Origin: Medicago truncatula | Taxonomy: Eukaryota > Streptophyta > Magnoliopsida > Fabales > Fabaceae | Direction: 5' to 3' | NCBI RefSeq assembly: GCF_003473485.1 | Contig: NC_053046.1 | Coordinates: 37,099,832-37,163,831 of the forward strand | Length of the DNA stretch: 64,000 nt | Shown: one piece after another, positions 11,382 through 23,716 of the stretch | How positions within the stretch are numbered: position 1 is the first letter of the stretch | How the letters are laid out: each line of letters begins with the position of its first letter | Notes under the pieces: generated by a model | Told to the model about the DNA's origin: nothing | Seen by the model: the letters and a program-made list of their open reading frames with translations, nothing else | Databases searched by the model: none | Position numbers and translations under genes: made by a program

Positions 11382-12929
11382 TTTTTTTAAAGGTTTTTAT
11401 TAATTTGAAAGAATATCTCTTTTCTTCTTAATCAAAAGATTTGACTCTTAAGTTCACTGGTTTATATAATTTGCTCCATGCCACAGTAAAAGTTTCTAGT
11501 AAAACCGGGCGTCATGAGATGCCAAAATTCCAATTTACTGCACTTCTTCGGTTTTCTTATGTATATTTATTCTAGAACTAACTAGGTCACATTTTATTTT
11601 CTTTCATCGAAGCTGTACCTTTTTTTTTTTTCCCTTCCTGATTCCAATTTTAATATTATACGCGATACTACAATGCAAAAAAAATAAAAAACATGCCCCC
11701 TCAATATATAGAACTCAGGTCAGTATTGAAAAAAAACTCAAGTCTGATACATCAGATGGATATAACTCGTGATAAGAGTTTATAAAGAAAAGACATTTAT
11801 CATATTATAAGCTGATTTTATAATAGTGAGTTAGACATAATCAACATGATATCAAAGCATATCGATCAGACTGCACACTATTTACATACACGCACCCGCA
11901 CCACACCAAACCAAAGAATGCTAGCTAGGTGTGAGAGGGTGTATTGGGAAAAACTCAAGTCTCATATCGAATATATAAGACTCTTTATAAGAGTTAGAGG
12001 AGACACTCATCACCTTATAAGTCATTTTTGTAAGGATGAGAAAGTTATCCTTATCCACCCTAACTCGTGGTTGGCCATCATATCTTCGGTATGTCCAAAG
12101 TCGACTGTTTGCTCGGTTGGTGAAACTTAAGTGACTGCAAAAAAGTTTTTTACCAGATTGTCTAAAGTTAAAACCCTAAACTTTAATGTAACCATAACTT
12201 ACTAGCATTTGCCTATTCGTACCTTAAAAAAAACATGTCCCTGTTAAAATAAACAAAACGAAGTTAGAAAATATATTCAGCATATTGGTAGAAAATTAAA
12301 CAACATGCATCTCGAAAATGAATCTTCATCACATCGATGCTCATTTAATTTTCACGTTGAAGAGCTCATGTTTTTTCTTCCAACATAGTGAGATGTCTGT
12401 TCTTCACCCATATTTTATTGCCTTCAAAATTTGGGACTTTGGAGAAACCAAACGACAAATTTATCAGTCTCAGCTTCCATAGTCTCTCCATCCGAGGGGT
12501 TGAAATTATTTTTGGGCCCTATCTATCTTTTACGTACATCAAGCTTAAAATAACCTAAGTCCCATTTGAAAAGAAAAAAATAAGAAACTAAGTCTCATTT
12601 AGGTTATCTCATAAGGGACTTTGTATAGTACTATTTAAACTTAAAAAAATGCTAAAGAGTGTGTTAGGACATTTCTTAATGAAACTTAAATAAAAATATA
12701 TCTTGAAAAACAGTGTGAAAGTATATATTCAACTTTTTATACAAATTTTCTACTTTTTATTGTTTTAACAAGTGTTCCTAGGACACTCGATAGCACGACG
12801 TACACTTATACTGTTTGCAATTTAAGTTGGAATATACCATCTAATTTACACCACTCTTATATCTTTTTGTTTACACACTTCTTTTCTATTATATATATAC
12901 ACCTATAATATCACTCACATATTCAAGAG
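11382..12929. other. Intergenic with LTR-like scraps
   Basis: The blocks at about 11735-11850 and 11945-12075 both contain 'aaaactcaagtct' followed by 'gagtttataaa'/'agactctttataagag', resembling pieces of an LTR, but no complete ends, primer site or coding region was found. Nothing else recognised. Confidence 0.3.
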
Positions 12930-13110
12930 CGTTTAGATGAGATGACTATTGTCTCTTCTAACTTAATCAAGGTTCTAGATTCGAATCCAACATTGGGCAT
13001 GCAACAACGTTACACTCTTAGGGAGAGTTTTCCACCCATTTAAATCCCACAAGCCTCGAGTGATTAATCTCTACAAATTGCACGCGGAGGATACTCGATT
13101 TACACCAAAA
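12930..13110 (+). repeat. SINE-like element
   Basis: A tRNA-like head (gagcgtttagatgagatg and B box ctagattcgaatccaac) is followed by a body (cccatttaaatcccacaagc, attaatctctacaaattgca, cgcggaggatactcgattta). The body matches the reverse complement of 39436-39545 and, in part, 22195-22245. Confidence 0.5.
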
Positions 13111-14094
13111 TTTAGTACCACTCACATAGGGAAGGAAGGGATACCGTTTTATTATATGAAAAATGTCATGGAAATTATGATTAATTCAATTAAGTATATG
13201 TTTAGTTTAAATCACGTCTGAAATTTTGAAATCGTTGCTGATCATATATAGAATCAATTATTCATCCAATTGAACTTACCATTTTTTTAACCTGGCGTCG
13301 CAAGTTATCCTTGTGATCTTGTTATGACCTTGTTAGAGTAAAGTTTAAATATGACAAATGTTGTTGTGTATAAGTATGAGTTATATGTCACACATCGGAT
13401 AAAAGAGTAAAGGTTGAACATTTTATAAGTAAGAAGACCCGTAAATCCATTGCCCTAAATTATTGGATAAGAATGTGGTATCTCTCTTGCTTATATGATT
13501 GGTCAAACCTCAATGTGGACGGTCCCCCAGCTCCGCTCATGACCCAACAAACAATTCACCAAAAACAAAGAAAGCTACTATAACGATTTCTCATGTCATT
13601 TTATCATATTAAGGTTAGACATAGGCTTAATTATTTTATTGTTGAAGGACACATATATATTACCTTTTTTTTTAGGCTTTTAGAAAACAAAGATACAGTC
13701 AAAGCATGAAAGGAGAGGTGTTTTATTTTGAAAGAGATGAAAATGAAGCTTTGAATCATGTGAGGCAATTAATGCGAGGATAGCCTAGTGTTTCAATATG
13801 GAAATGAGCTTCATTTATAATAATCCCTACAACTTAAATGCATGTCAGGAATCTCATTAATGACTTAGTGGGAAGTTCTGTTTTTCTTTGCTTTTCTAAT
13901 TGACATATTATATGGACGTGATTGGTTTAGTGATACTAAATTTTTACTAAATTCTTTGATACGGTAATAATTCTAGGTCTCTCAGCTCACACTCTCACAA
14001 CCATCAGATTTGCTCCAACGTGATTTACCCTACACTCTCACAACTATCAGATTTGCTTTGACGTCTCTGTCTCTATCACGTTCTCTTTCTTTGT
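13111..14094. other. Intergenic, nothing definite
   Basis: A copia-LTR-like phrase (tgttgtgtataagtatgag ... cacacatcggataaaag) occurs near 13356-13410 without recognisable partners. At 13985-14060 a ~38-bp phrase (cacactctcacaa-c-atcag-atttgct) is repeated twice in tandem. No gene. Confidence 0.3.
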
Positions 14095-14395
14095 AACTGT
14101 CTTGATCGTGACCACGGTCACGGTCCCGATCCCGACGGCCGGAATCAGAGGGTTTGGGATCGGAGGAGCGGTTGTTGTTATTAGTGGAAAAGAGAAGTTC
14201 TTTTTGGTCACGTTTGTGACCGACGACTTGATTGTGGCGGCATTCGAGTGCTTGATCGAGGCTTGAATCCGAGCTTTAGGTTTGGTTTAGGTGACCTTGC
14301 ACTATAGCCTATGGTGGTCGCCTCCTCTACCCGAGGCTGATTTCTAGCGGTTCTGTTTTCAATTGCACCCTGCTGGATCAAAGAAAACCATTAAG
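14095..14395 (-). pseudogene. Fragment of a host gene encoding an Arg/Asp-rich protein
   Basis: On the minus strand one frame (about 14286-14050) reads a serine/asparagine-rich stretch, then SDSGRRDRDRDRGHDQDSYK and alternating ERERDRDRD residues before a stop. Upstream sequence in the same frame is interrupted by stops. GC content is clearly higher than the surroundings, which is typical of exon sequence stranded in AT-rich DNA. Alternating Arg/Asp repeats occur in plant splicing-factor and RNA-helicase leaders, but the parent gene cannot be named. No start, intron or complete domain is visible, so this is a captured or retroposed fragment rather than a gene. Confidence 0.45.
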
Positions 14396-16562
14396 TACAT
14401 CTAATGATTTTGGAGTACAACTCACAGAAACCATTTCCACTGCAAAATGGTTTTAGAGTCCAACTCACAAAAACTATTTTCACTGCAAAATAGTTTTGGC
14501 ATAATGGGCTGGGATTTATGCAGGGTGCATAAGGATTCCTTATGCATGATAACCACACCCCTTTAATACTAGAGTTGGTTTGGATATTGATTCGTAGATA
14601 AATATTCAAATTTTAAATTTATTTTAGAATAAATTACTATAAATTAAGTTAAAATAAGGGGTAAAACTGCATTTAAACCTTCATTTAATAACTTATATAG
14701 ATTACATATCATATGTGTTCCATTTCATCTACCAATATACTTGTTTAAAATTAATTTGTTTAGCCACCTACTATCAAGTGACTCATATCACGTTCTAGGT
14801 ACACCCATCCATTTTCTGAGAGTGATGTGTTAAGGGCATCACATACGAAGTAATATTATAATATTACAAAGAAGGGAGATCAAGCATTTAAGGGTGTGGA
14901 TGTTAACTTCAGAAAACTGGAGAAAATTTGAGTGAATCCGTTCCCCATCAATCAACCACCTTACAAACGAACTATGTCGTGCTAATCAATGAAATAATTG
15001 TGAAATGATACTAATCACTTGTGCATTCACATGCATGTTTTTCTGGCTGTGTTTGTAACAATATAAACAAACAATTCAAATATTGAGCCTGCTTCTTTGT
15101 AACTAATTAAACAACGTTAATCAAACAACGTGTAAGCCATACTTGTCAAAACTCAATCACATGTTAGTGACGATTATGTTTTAATATAAGATGCATGTTT
15201 TGTTCTATGTTTAATGGTATATGAAAGAAAGTATAATACTCTTTCATTTTGTTTTTTATTGACAAGTCAAACGCTACCAATTTGCGGTATATGCTACTAT
15301 ACTATATATTGATGAAGAGAAACGTAATCAAATATTACATTCTGATTATAACAGATTAAGATTAACTTTAAGGTGAGATCAAACTGGAAAATTTAATCCA
15401 ATCATCTCTAAATGATGCCTATTTCTAATTGGTCAAACTGAAATTTTTAGTGAGATCAAACTGAAATTTCTCAAATGCGAATTCTATATTTGCTCAAATG
15501 ATGCATAAATAGTTTTTACAATAATAATTTATGTTTACAGGTAAAAATGATTAATCTGTTAACTGAACTCAACAAATAGGTGATTAAATGATTAGATGAG
15601 AAAGCTTCTCAGTCGAGTAAAGAATAGGTGACCTTAGATCACCCAAGCAAGGGAACTAATTCTTTCTCAAGGTCACTAACTTAGAATTGAGTTGAAATTT
15701 AGCGGGATTAGACAATGATGCGATAAACCCTCAATCTATACTCGAAACATCACTGACAAACTTTGGAGTTGCGCACGCACCAAGGATACTATCAACAAAT
15801 CATATCAAGGAAAGGAAATGGAAGTCGAACGTGGAGTGTCATGATCCAACTAACATAGAAGTTTTCACACCATACACACTATAAATATTATGTTTATACA
15901 TTGTAATTAACACATTCAATTAGCCAAACAAGATTATTTCACACTTTTTATCTCTTTACATTTATGCTTTTATTTTTGCATTTCTTAGTGTAGCTTAAAC
16001 TAAAAAATAGCCATACCTAACGCTCTACTAGAAAAGTTAAGGAACCCATAATTGAGGGATAAAATTCCTCCCACAACGTCAACCATTTTGAATCAATTTA
16101 AAACTTTTAAAATATAGTAGACCAATTTAAAACCTAAAATAAATGGCCAATCCTTTACAAAGTATTGTTGTTCAAACACTATATATGTTTGAGTGGGTTA
16201 TCAATATATTTTACTGTGTGCTGCAACTACGGAACGTATATATGTTTACAATCATTTCCGAATTTAGGATGCCTAATATATACAAACATCTAAAAGGCTA
16301 CTATCTAACATACAAATTCTTCCTTAAAAAAAAAAAAAACATACAAATTCTGTTCTCCAAATTGTTAAATCTTTGATACACGGTTCTCTTCAGATATCCT
16401 TATGGCTATATGTTACAACAATTGAAGCTTTGAATTGTTGAAGTATATGTCAAACAATCCAATTATATAGACAATTTTCAACTGCGCATATACGTAAGAC
16501 TCCTGCAACCCAAGTATATGAAAATTCCTAATTCCATGAACTTTAATAATTTTTATTGGACA
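14396..16562. other. Intergenic, nothing recognised
   Basis: About 2.2 kb of AT-rich sequence. Two near-identical phrases (actcacagaaaccatttcca-ctgcaaaatgg and actcacaaaaactattttca-ctgcaaaatag) sit in tandem at 14418-14495. No ORF with recognisable similarity and no terminal repeats were found. Confidence 0.35.
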
Positions 16563-16781
16563 TTAATTGAGACTAACAATCTCTTTAGCGATTGAGGTCC
16601 CACATAATTTATTATCTTTTATGTTGAATTTGTTTACAATTTTATTAATATAACTCTTTTGTGATTGATAATGGAGAATATCTTGAGAGTAATTTATATG
16701 TATCAAAATGCTTGATATAAAAGAGGCGTCTCTAAGATCATTCATCGTGACACTTTCGTTAGTCATTTCTCGATTCCCCAC
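16520..16781 (-). pseudogene. Ty1-copia reverse transcriptase fragment
   Basis: The minus-strand frame reads MNDLRDASFISSILIHINYS, then QKSYINKIVNKFNIKDNKLC and, after a stop in place of Gln, CPIK. These align with the copia reverse-transcriptase end ('DLGEASFVLGI..', 'LSQ..YI.KVL.RF.M', 'SLSQCP'). Only about 80 residues remain, with no LTRs nearby, so it is a decayed scrap. Confidence 0.65.
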
Positions 16782-17109
16782 AATACGTCTATATCATTGT
16801 CAACTGAATAAAATAAAGAGCTAAATGTTGTTTACCTCCTGTCAAGTGGATGAGTTTTGATTTACCCCTGTAAAAGAAATTTTGGTTTTCAAACTTGTAA
16901 TTTAAGGATTATTTGGTTTTGAACTTTCGTGACTTTTGACTTTAAAAAATAGATGATATAACGGACGGGGAAGAAAGAAATATTAAAATAATCAAATCAT
17001 TTATTACATTTTTAAATAAAAAAATTAATAAATGTATTTTTTTTATTGTTTTAATAAATGTATTTAGTATATAGTTGAATGTGACGCCGTTGATACTGCT
17101 TTAGACCAT
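16782..17109. other. Upstream region of the LBD gene
   Basis: The part at about 16838-16930 (tttacctcctgtc ... gatttacccctgtaaaag) resembles the arms of the MITE at 35202-35492, so it is probably a half-copy. No other feature. Confidence 0.35.
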
Positions 17110-17117
17110 TATAAATA
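17110..17117 (+). promoter_or_regulatory. TATA box of the LBD gene
   Basis: TATAAATA lies 109 bp upstream of the LBD start codon and is followed by a C/T-rich leader, a normal plant promoter geometry. Confidence 0.55.
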
Positions 17118-17225
17118 CACATTACACTCCCACTCTAAGTCTCATTATATGTTCTGTTCCTTTGTTTTGTCTTCTATAAGCTTCCCCTGTTTCTTTTGTT
17201 TTATAACTTTCTTTTGAAGAAAAAA

Positions 17226-18514
17226 ATGGGTGGAAATTCACCATGTGCTTCATGCAAGCTTCTGAGAAGAAGATGCACAAAAGATTGCACCTTTGCTCCT
17301 TATTTTCCTTCTCATGAACCCCAAAAATTTGCCATAGTTCACAAGGTTTTTGGTGCTAGCAATGTTAGCAAAATGTTGCAGGTACTTCTTACTTTTTTTT
17401 TTTTAGTGTTTCATTTACTTTCTTTGATGATTAATGGGATTATATAAACAACTTTTTGCAGTAGTTGATTAATCATTTGCATAAAACAACTTTTTGCATT
17501 TGTTATTCTCTTTTGTTCTCATGTTTTTATTCAAGGTTCACCTTGTAGGTTGAATAGTCTGTGAATAAAATATATGGGTTTTTTCAAACAATAAAAAGCC
17601 AAGAATGTAGAGATTTTTTGTAGGCTTATTTTAGGTTGCAAGTCTAAAACATGTTGAAGTAATAAGAAACATAAAAAAGAGAAACTTTATGAATAGTTAT
17701 TTAATACTCTTTACCTTGTTTAATTGTGTACTATTATAGTTATTATCATTAGTGTTTTAAAAATAGCTAAAAAAGTTACGAGGAGTTGAAGACTTTGTGA
17801 TGCGAAGCAATCACGATTGAGGTTGCATCATCCACGTTTGACTGTGATTTTTGTTTTTGCGATCTTAAGGAGTGCAATACGAGAGGACTACGATTTTAAA
17901 CCTTTCGAATGAATATTATTTTTTTAGTCTAACTCATATTTGCTTATAAGTGTGCATTATTGTTCAAAGATAAATTTCTAAATTGCATTTGTAATATATG
18001 AACAAAGTTTTTACTCTCTAACCCTAATTTTCGACATATTGGCCTAACTGCGTGATCAATTGTTATGTTCTTGTGCGTTTATCTTTTTCTTGAGAATCGA
18101 ACTTGTTATTCGGACAAATTATTATTAGTAGTATCACTAAATGATTTTTTATTTGGTACGAATCAGGAGCTTCCAGTTCACCAAAGAGCAGATGCAGTAA
18201 ACAGTTTAGTCTATGAAGCAAATGCAAGAGTGAGGGATCCAGTTTATGGCTGTGTTGGAGCAATATCTTACTTGCAAAATCAAGTTTCTGAGCTTCAAAT
18301 GCAACTTGCAGTTGCTCAAGCAGAGATACTATGCATCCAGATGCAAAATGAGCAAGTTATTCCAACACCACAAATCAACCAAGATCAGAAATCATACTAT
18401 ATCCAAGATGAACTCACTCAGTACCTTAATTACGGTTCTTCTTCTAGTAATAATGTAATTCATGATTCTCTTAAGAGAGAGAATAATATGTATGGACATG
18501 ATATGGTTTCTTGA
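17226..18514 (+). CDS. LBD12: LOB-domain transcription factor, LBD12 type
   Basis: Exon 1 17226-17381 (52 codons) and exon 2 18167-18514 join in phase 0 (CAG|gtactt ... aatcag|GAG) to give 167 residues. Seen: the LOB zinc motif CX2CX6CX3C (Cys 7, 10, 17, 21), the GAS block (FGASNVSKMLQELP) across the splice, and a leucine-zipper-like coiled coil near residues 80-105 (YLQNQVSELQMQLAVAQAEI). Known: class I LBD proteins are plant-specific nuclear DNA-binding regulators of organ boundaries, vasculature and roots; the intron position after the MLQ codons is standard. The ATG at 17226 (MGGNSPCASCK) is chosen over the in-frame ATG at 17196 because it matches the family start. The 785-bp intron has no clear insert. 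The C-terminal tail after about residue 115 is short and Asn/Gln/Ser-rich. LBD12 rather than another class I paralogue is by remembered similarity. Confidence 0.93.
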
Positions 18515-18747
18515 ATTAAATTTGGTCACGTGCTTAGGGTTTTTTTAACTAGACTATGGTCTTCCTTTATTTTTTTTAATATTAGCACAAATTCTCTTCC
18601 TGTTAAGTATGGCAAGTTTCTTGGCAGTTTTTCATGTTTGTTATGTTTTAAGATATTAGAAGGTATTTTTAGGGTCAACTCTAGCATGTGATCGAGTACC
18701 ACTGAAGCAATATTCTGTCTTCTTAACCTATGATTATAAATAAATAT

Positions 18748-19132
18748 CGCTTAAATATGTATTTGATCATTTTAATTAGGGATCGTTTAAAAATTGGTCA
18801 ATGTATTCGCTAATCCTTGCAAATTAGCCTTGCAATCATTAATCATTTAAAATTTCGTCCTTTGACCAACTTAATCAATATCACGTCACTAATTCGATGA
18901 CGTGGCAATCACTACCACACATGAAATTCCAATTTTGCCCTTAAGAAGAGGACAAAATATATTGGAAACCCAGGGGTAAAATTGGAATTTCATGTATGAC
19001 AGTGATTAAGTGGGGAGAGGGACGAAATTTTAAATGATTAAACAATGGAAGGATAAATTGTCAGGATTAGCGATTACAGGGACCAATTTTTAAACGACCC
19101 CTAATTGCTATGATGAAATACATATTTAAGCC
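18748..19132. mobile_element. Mutator-type MITE with ~9-bp target duplication
   Basis: TIRs cgcttaaatatgtatttgat and, inverted at the right end, ggcttaaatatgtatttcat continue for over 100 bp (ctaattagggatcgttta... / gaccaatttttaaacg). Flanks are aataaatat (18739-18747) and aataaataa (19133-19141), eight of nine identical. Non-coding, 385 bp, about 230 bp downstream of the LBD stop codon. Confidence 0.75.
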
Positions 19133-19281
19133 AATAAATAATTAAGGTACTATTTGTCAAAAAATAAATAAAAAAATACTGCTACTATGGTGTGACATGA
19201 GTTTCTTGGGTTTCTTATTTTTATTTTGAAAATGTGATATTGATAGATTTTATGTTGAGGGTGTGAAAATGGAGATGAAAC

Positions 19282-19660
19282 TTTTTTTTTTTCTTCACAA
19301 AAGGAAAATGATATTCATTCAATCAAATTGATATAATACATCAGATACAATCACATGATCAATGTCGCTAAAAACATAAAGTGTGAATCTGCAAACAAAT
19401 TTACAACACCAAATTTAATAGCATACAATGACAAAATGCCTACAAATAATATGATAAAATCAAAATCACTAGAATATCGATGCTTCCGGATCTGCAACGT
19501 TGACGTTCAAATCATTGATTGAATCTGTGATTGATTGAATTTGATCTTTTAATAGGAAACAAATGAACACCGCAACAAGACGCGAAATCAAACAACGTCT
19601 CATAAGACGACGAACAATATAATGTCGCACTCAGACGACGAAATCACGAAAAATAAAGAA
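19282..19660 (-). mobile_element. Non-LTR retroposon copy (family of 4895-5255)
   Basis: Poly(T) at 19282-19292 is the tail of a minus-strand copy. The body matches 4895-5255 in order (atttcgtcgtctgagtgcga, gcagatccggaagcatc, gtaggcattttgtcattgta, tttttagcgacattga). The shared 3' end aatgaatatc-attt precedes the tail in both. Confidence 0.5.
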
Positions 19661-19665
19661 ATTAT

Positions 19666-20559
19666 TTAAGAGTGTATTAAAATCATAGGTGTCTAATCAT
19701 GACTTTGATATTTGATTATTGTATATAAACAAAATAGTATAGAAAGTTAATTTAATTATCTCATGAGGAATGATTTAGTTTTTGCATAAAACCAAATTTG
19801 AATCTCTTAAGCAAACAAGGTTAGAAAGATAGATTCCACTTAATGTGGTGAGTTAAATTTCTGTTAAAATTAGTCATTGATAAAATTGGTGGATCCTTTC
19901 CTTCAAAAAAAAAAAAAAATGGTGGATCCTTCATACTTTTAATATTTTTGACAAAAAATATGCAACCACTAAGGCAAGGGTCGGTGGTCCAAGTTTTTAA
20001 AAATGGCAAACATTCTGACAATTATATATAATAGAACTAGAATCACAATCTCATAATCTAGGAAGACAAATTTCAAGGCACTGTTGAATTGTTGGTTACA
20101 TGTGTGGTAAGTTACCAAAAGTATATGTAATTGTTTTGTCACAAGAAGTAAAAGAAGTTGTTAACTGGGGACATGAATTTTCATTTCCTTCAACTCCACC
20201 TTATTGAGTCCCTTCTCTACTACAAAGTCATATGTATGTGGGGCTTTCATTCGTAAGACTAAGTCAATCAACAATCGAGTCAAATGTCAGTATGCAAGGT
20301 TGTACAATGATTAAGGTGCAGTGATTACAACAAATAATTTTGGTTTGGAAAGTTTATGCCTCAATAAGTTAAAAACAATTTTGGTCTCTTACATGACACC
20401 ACAAATTGTTTACCTCTTTAATGTTGCTTGAATCTAAAGTAACTTTTGTTTGTACACATTCAAGTAAATTGAATAATAAATTTTAACATAAAAACAAATG
20501 TTTGAGACAAAAAAGTTTCAAATGATGGGGTCAACTGTCTGGTCAGGTATTTGTATTAT
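19666..20559. other. Intergenic, nothing recognised
   Basis: AT-rich. A 14-base A run with the flanking phrase ggtggatcctt repeated on both sides (19889 and 19921) is the only local oddity. Confidence 0.35.
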
Positions 20560-20770
20560 ACTTTTTCTGGTTCTATTTACAATAAACAATTAATTTTTTA
20601 GATTCATTAAATAATTTATATATCGGTATAGAATATAGACCAAATACATCAATTATTTAATGAATTTAAAAATTCAATTGTTTCTTGAAATAGGACCAGA
20701 GGAGTATTATTTAATGAATCTAAAAATTCAATTGTTTCTTGTAAACAATAGGACCGAAGGAGTATTATCC
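20560..20770. mobile_element. Foldback MITE with an extra right arm
   Basis: The left arm (ggttctatttacaataaaca ... ttagattcattaaataattt) pairs with the arm at 20655-20695 (aattatttaatgaatttaaa ... aataggacc). A second, slightly different copy of the right arm follows at 20705-20765 (ttatttaatgaatctaaaaa ... aataggaccgaaggag), so the 3' arm is duplicated in tandem. Confidence 0.6.
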
Positions 20771-21129
20771 TGACATTGTTATGGAAATTTATTGAATTAT
20801 ATTTTTTTACGGGAAATGAAATCATTTGATGGCACCCAAAAACGTGAGGTTAAGTAGTGTGACACATAGTAGGAGAATTACATGACATAGATGAATAGAC
20901 CAATAACATCAAATAATTAGTTAAAATGCATCATATATCACATGACAAATAACAATTTATCAGAAATTCTGCATTTTGTGGAGACAAAGAAAGTGATAGT
21001 AGGAATTCATTTTTCTTTTGAGGGCTCGAGGATAATACTTCCAAAAAAAATGTTCTGTTTTGGAATTTAGATGCCACATACCAACCCACACTCTTCAGTT
21101 CCTTTCTCTTTGACTTATATTTTTTTAAT

Positions 21130-21466
21130 AAAGATCGGTAGACACACTTAATGTGTACATCCCTTTGTATCACTCTGAAAAATTTCAGTTAATCAAATAT
21201 ATGGTATGTGTGACCACATTTTTTTTGAACAAAGTGGCCACATTTTTTCAGTTGCGTGACCACTATTTAGAAGCTGAAAAATGTGGTCACGCAACTAAAA
21301 TGCGTATGACCACTATTTTTCCATTTAGTTAACCAAATAAATTCTGAAAAAATAGTGGTCATGCAACTTAAAAAATATGGTCCCACAGACCATAAATTTG
21401 GTTAACTTAAATTTTTCAAAGTGATACAAAGCGGTGTACACATTAAGATGTCTACCTATCATTGGT
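21130..21466. mobile_element. TIR/foldback MITE
   Basis: The left end (ggtagacacacttaatgtgt ... tttgtatcactctgaaaaat) and the right end (inverted ggtagacatcttaatgtgta ... tttgtatcactttgaaaaat) are long inverted repeats. The interior holds further inverted blocks of 'aaaaaatagtggtca' and 'aaatgtggtcacgcaact'. About 335 bp, non-coding. Confidence 0.65.
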
Positions 21467-23708
21467 GTATTTTTTTTCTTTCACTTATTTAGGTCAAAGT
21501 AATGCTTTCAAGCACTTTACTTCAACAACAAACAAAAAGCATAAATCAACCATAGTGAACTTCAAGCTACTATAATATAGATAGATAGATAGATAGCCAA
21601 CATGTACATAAGAACAAAGTCATTTTGCTGCAAATTCAAATGTTTAACACTGCACAGGTTTTGAGCATTGAACCTTTACATTAACGGGTTTCTAGTATGA
21701 TAGTATTATATGCAAAACCATTGTTAATTCAGTCCCCTAATTTTAGAGGTGGGGGGCTACATAAGACAAAGTTTAAGTTTAGGGACAGTAGTATTTTAAT
21801 TTTCATCTCAAGAGTGCAAACAAGCTTACTTGATTAGTTGGGAAAAAGAAAAAAAAGCTTACTTGAACTTATGGCTCCAAGTATCGTGTTTGTGTGATTA
21901 AGAAAAGTTGTTTATATGCAAACAATAACCGGATTTTAATTTGTTTTCCACGATCATGACAGGAGCGTGAGGTCGTCGCATCTTAACTCAAAATCTTAAA
22001 ACATGTATACTAATCCTCTCACTTTTATGTTGCTCATTCTCCATTTATTAAATGCGAGATTTTTACTTACACTTCATATACCAACACTTCAATCATAAAC
22101 AACTTATATGGAGTATTGCTAAAAAACAACTTATATGTAAACTCACAAGTAAATTAATATTTCGATCATTTGCTGCTCATAAACTCAGTGATATATTTCC
22201 AAAGTTGTGTGCGGACGATAATTAATTTATACCACAAAAATTAATATTTCAGTCAACAAAATTGTCATAGGGAAGATATTTATTCCCCACAATTACAAGA
22301 ATTAGTCCTTAAATAAAAGAACATCAATCAATTTAGCCCCTTAAAATATATCTTCATATACTGTCCATCAAACTCAATGAAAGATCTACATATATAGTGT
22401 TTTGAATAGTCTCTTGTTGCATAATTGTGGTGCTAAATTTGAAAAAAAAAAATCACTATCTTGATTGACTTGTTCAATTTAAATGATCGACTAAATTACT
22501 ATTTCAAAAATTTCATAGATTAAATTGACGATATTTACAATTTCAATGATTAAAATGTTAATTTATCTGCAAGGTCTAAAACTATTTACTCAAACGCCTA
22601 AGGATTTACAAATGAATTATAGAAAGAAAAAAAAAGCCGGTTTGAAGATTTTGTGGATTTGAATGATCTCAATTTTCAAGCTACTTATTGGACTTTATTA
22701 TTTGTATGAAAAGTATGGTCTTAAAATGTAGAAAATTATGTTTGTAATTTGTAAATCGTGTGTTGTATTTGTATTTACAGCCATTTTAGAATGAGAAATT
22801 ATATTTATACAACCATTTCAGCATAATTTTTGACAATTTTTTATCTGATACTCACATTATATTCTTATTCTCTTTTCCTTTTTATCTTTATATTATTTTT
22901 GACAAATAAAAAGAGAGAACAACAAGGTTGTCTCAAAAATTGTTTCAAAAGAGTTGTACAAATATCATTACTCTTTTAGAGAAGAGTATGATGATAAGTG
23001 ATCACACATTTAAAAATATGTCTTCCTTGGAGGATGGAAACATACCAAATAACATTGAAATATTTTGTTCTTTCAAAAAACATTGAAATATTTTCGTCGA
23101 GTGTTGTTGTTCTCACATCCATTATTTTCTAGAAAAACATGAAAATGACCAAAAATCCAGCGGTTTTTCTAGTTATAAGTCAATGGTAGTTAACTATCGC
23201 TGGATGTGTTTGGTTATTTCCATATGTTTCTAGGAAACAATGGATGTGAGAAAAGCAATTCTCATTTTCGTCTGCGGGTATACAATAAGTGATGGGCCTG
23301 CATTTTACAAACTCTACTGCTTGTATTGGACCTAACTGTTCCGTTTCATAGGATTGTTAGAAATTTACTCATTAAGCTCATAATATTGTTTTACACACAT
23401 CTATTATCATTTGGTTAGCGAAAAATTAAATATTGTTTTGCTTCAAAATGATAGTTAATTGTTGTTCTTAGCTTTTTAAATTGATTAAATCACATTTTAA
23501 ATCAGATTAACCGATTTAAAAATTTTCCCGAAAAGTAATTAATTGTAGTTGGGGTATTTTGGATAATTTGGGTCGACATTGGGACTGGGAGAAATTTGGT
23601 AGATGCCTGAAGAGCAATTTTCATACATTCAGGTAAGTTGAGGGGATCATAGAAAAAATTCTTTCACTAATTTTTCAAACTAAGCTCATACACCGTCGGG
23701 AAATAGAA
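21467..23708. other. Intergenic; SINE tail remnant and small repeats only
   Basis: A tail like that of the 12930-13110 SINE lies at 22195-22245 (gtgtgcggacgataattaat then ttataccaca). A (gata)n microsatellite of about five units is at 21579-21597. An inverted pair of phrases near 23105-23260 (catccattattttctagaaa / tttctaggaaacaatggatg) suggests a small hairpin element. No gene seen. Confidence 0.4.
23105..23265. repeat. Small inverted-repeat element
   Basis: The left phrase gttctcacatccattatttt ctagaaaaacatg and the right phrase catatgtttctaggaaacaa tggatgtgagaa are inverted partners around a core containing ggtagttaactatcg. The arms are about 35 bp. Target duplications were not found. Confidence 0.4.
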
Positions 23709-23716
23709 GATCAAAG

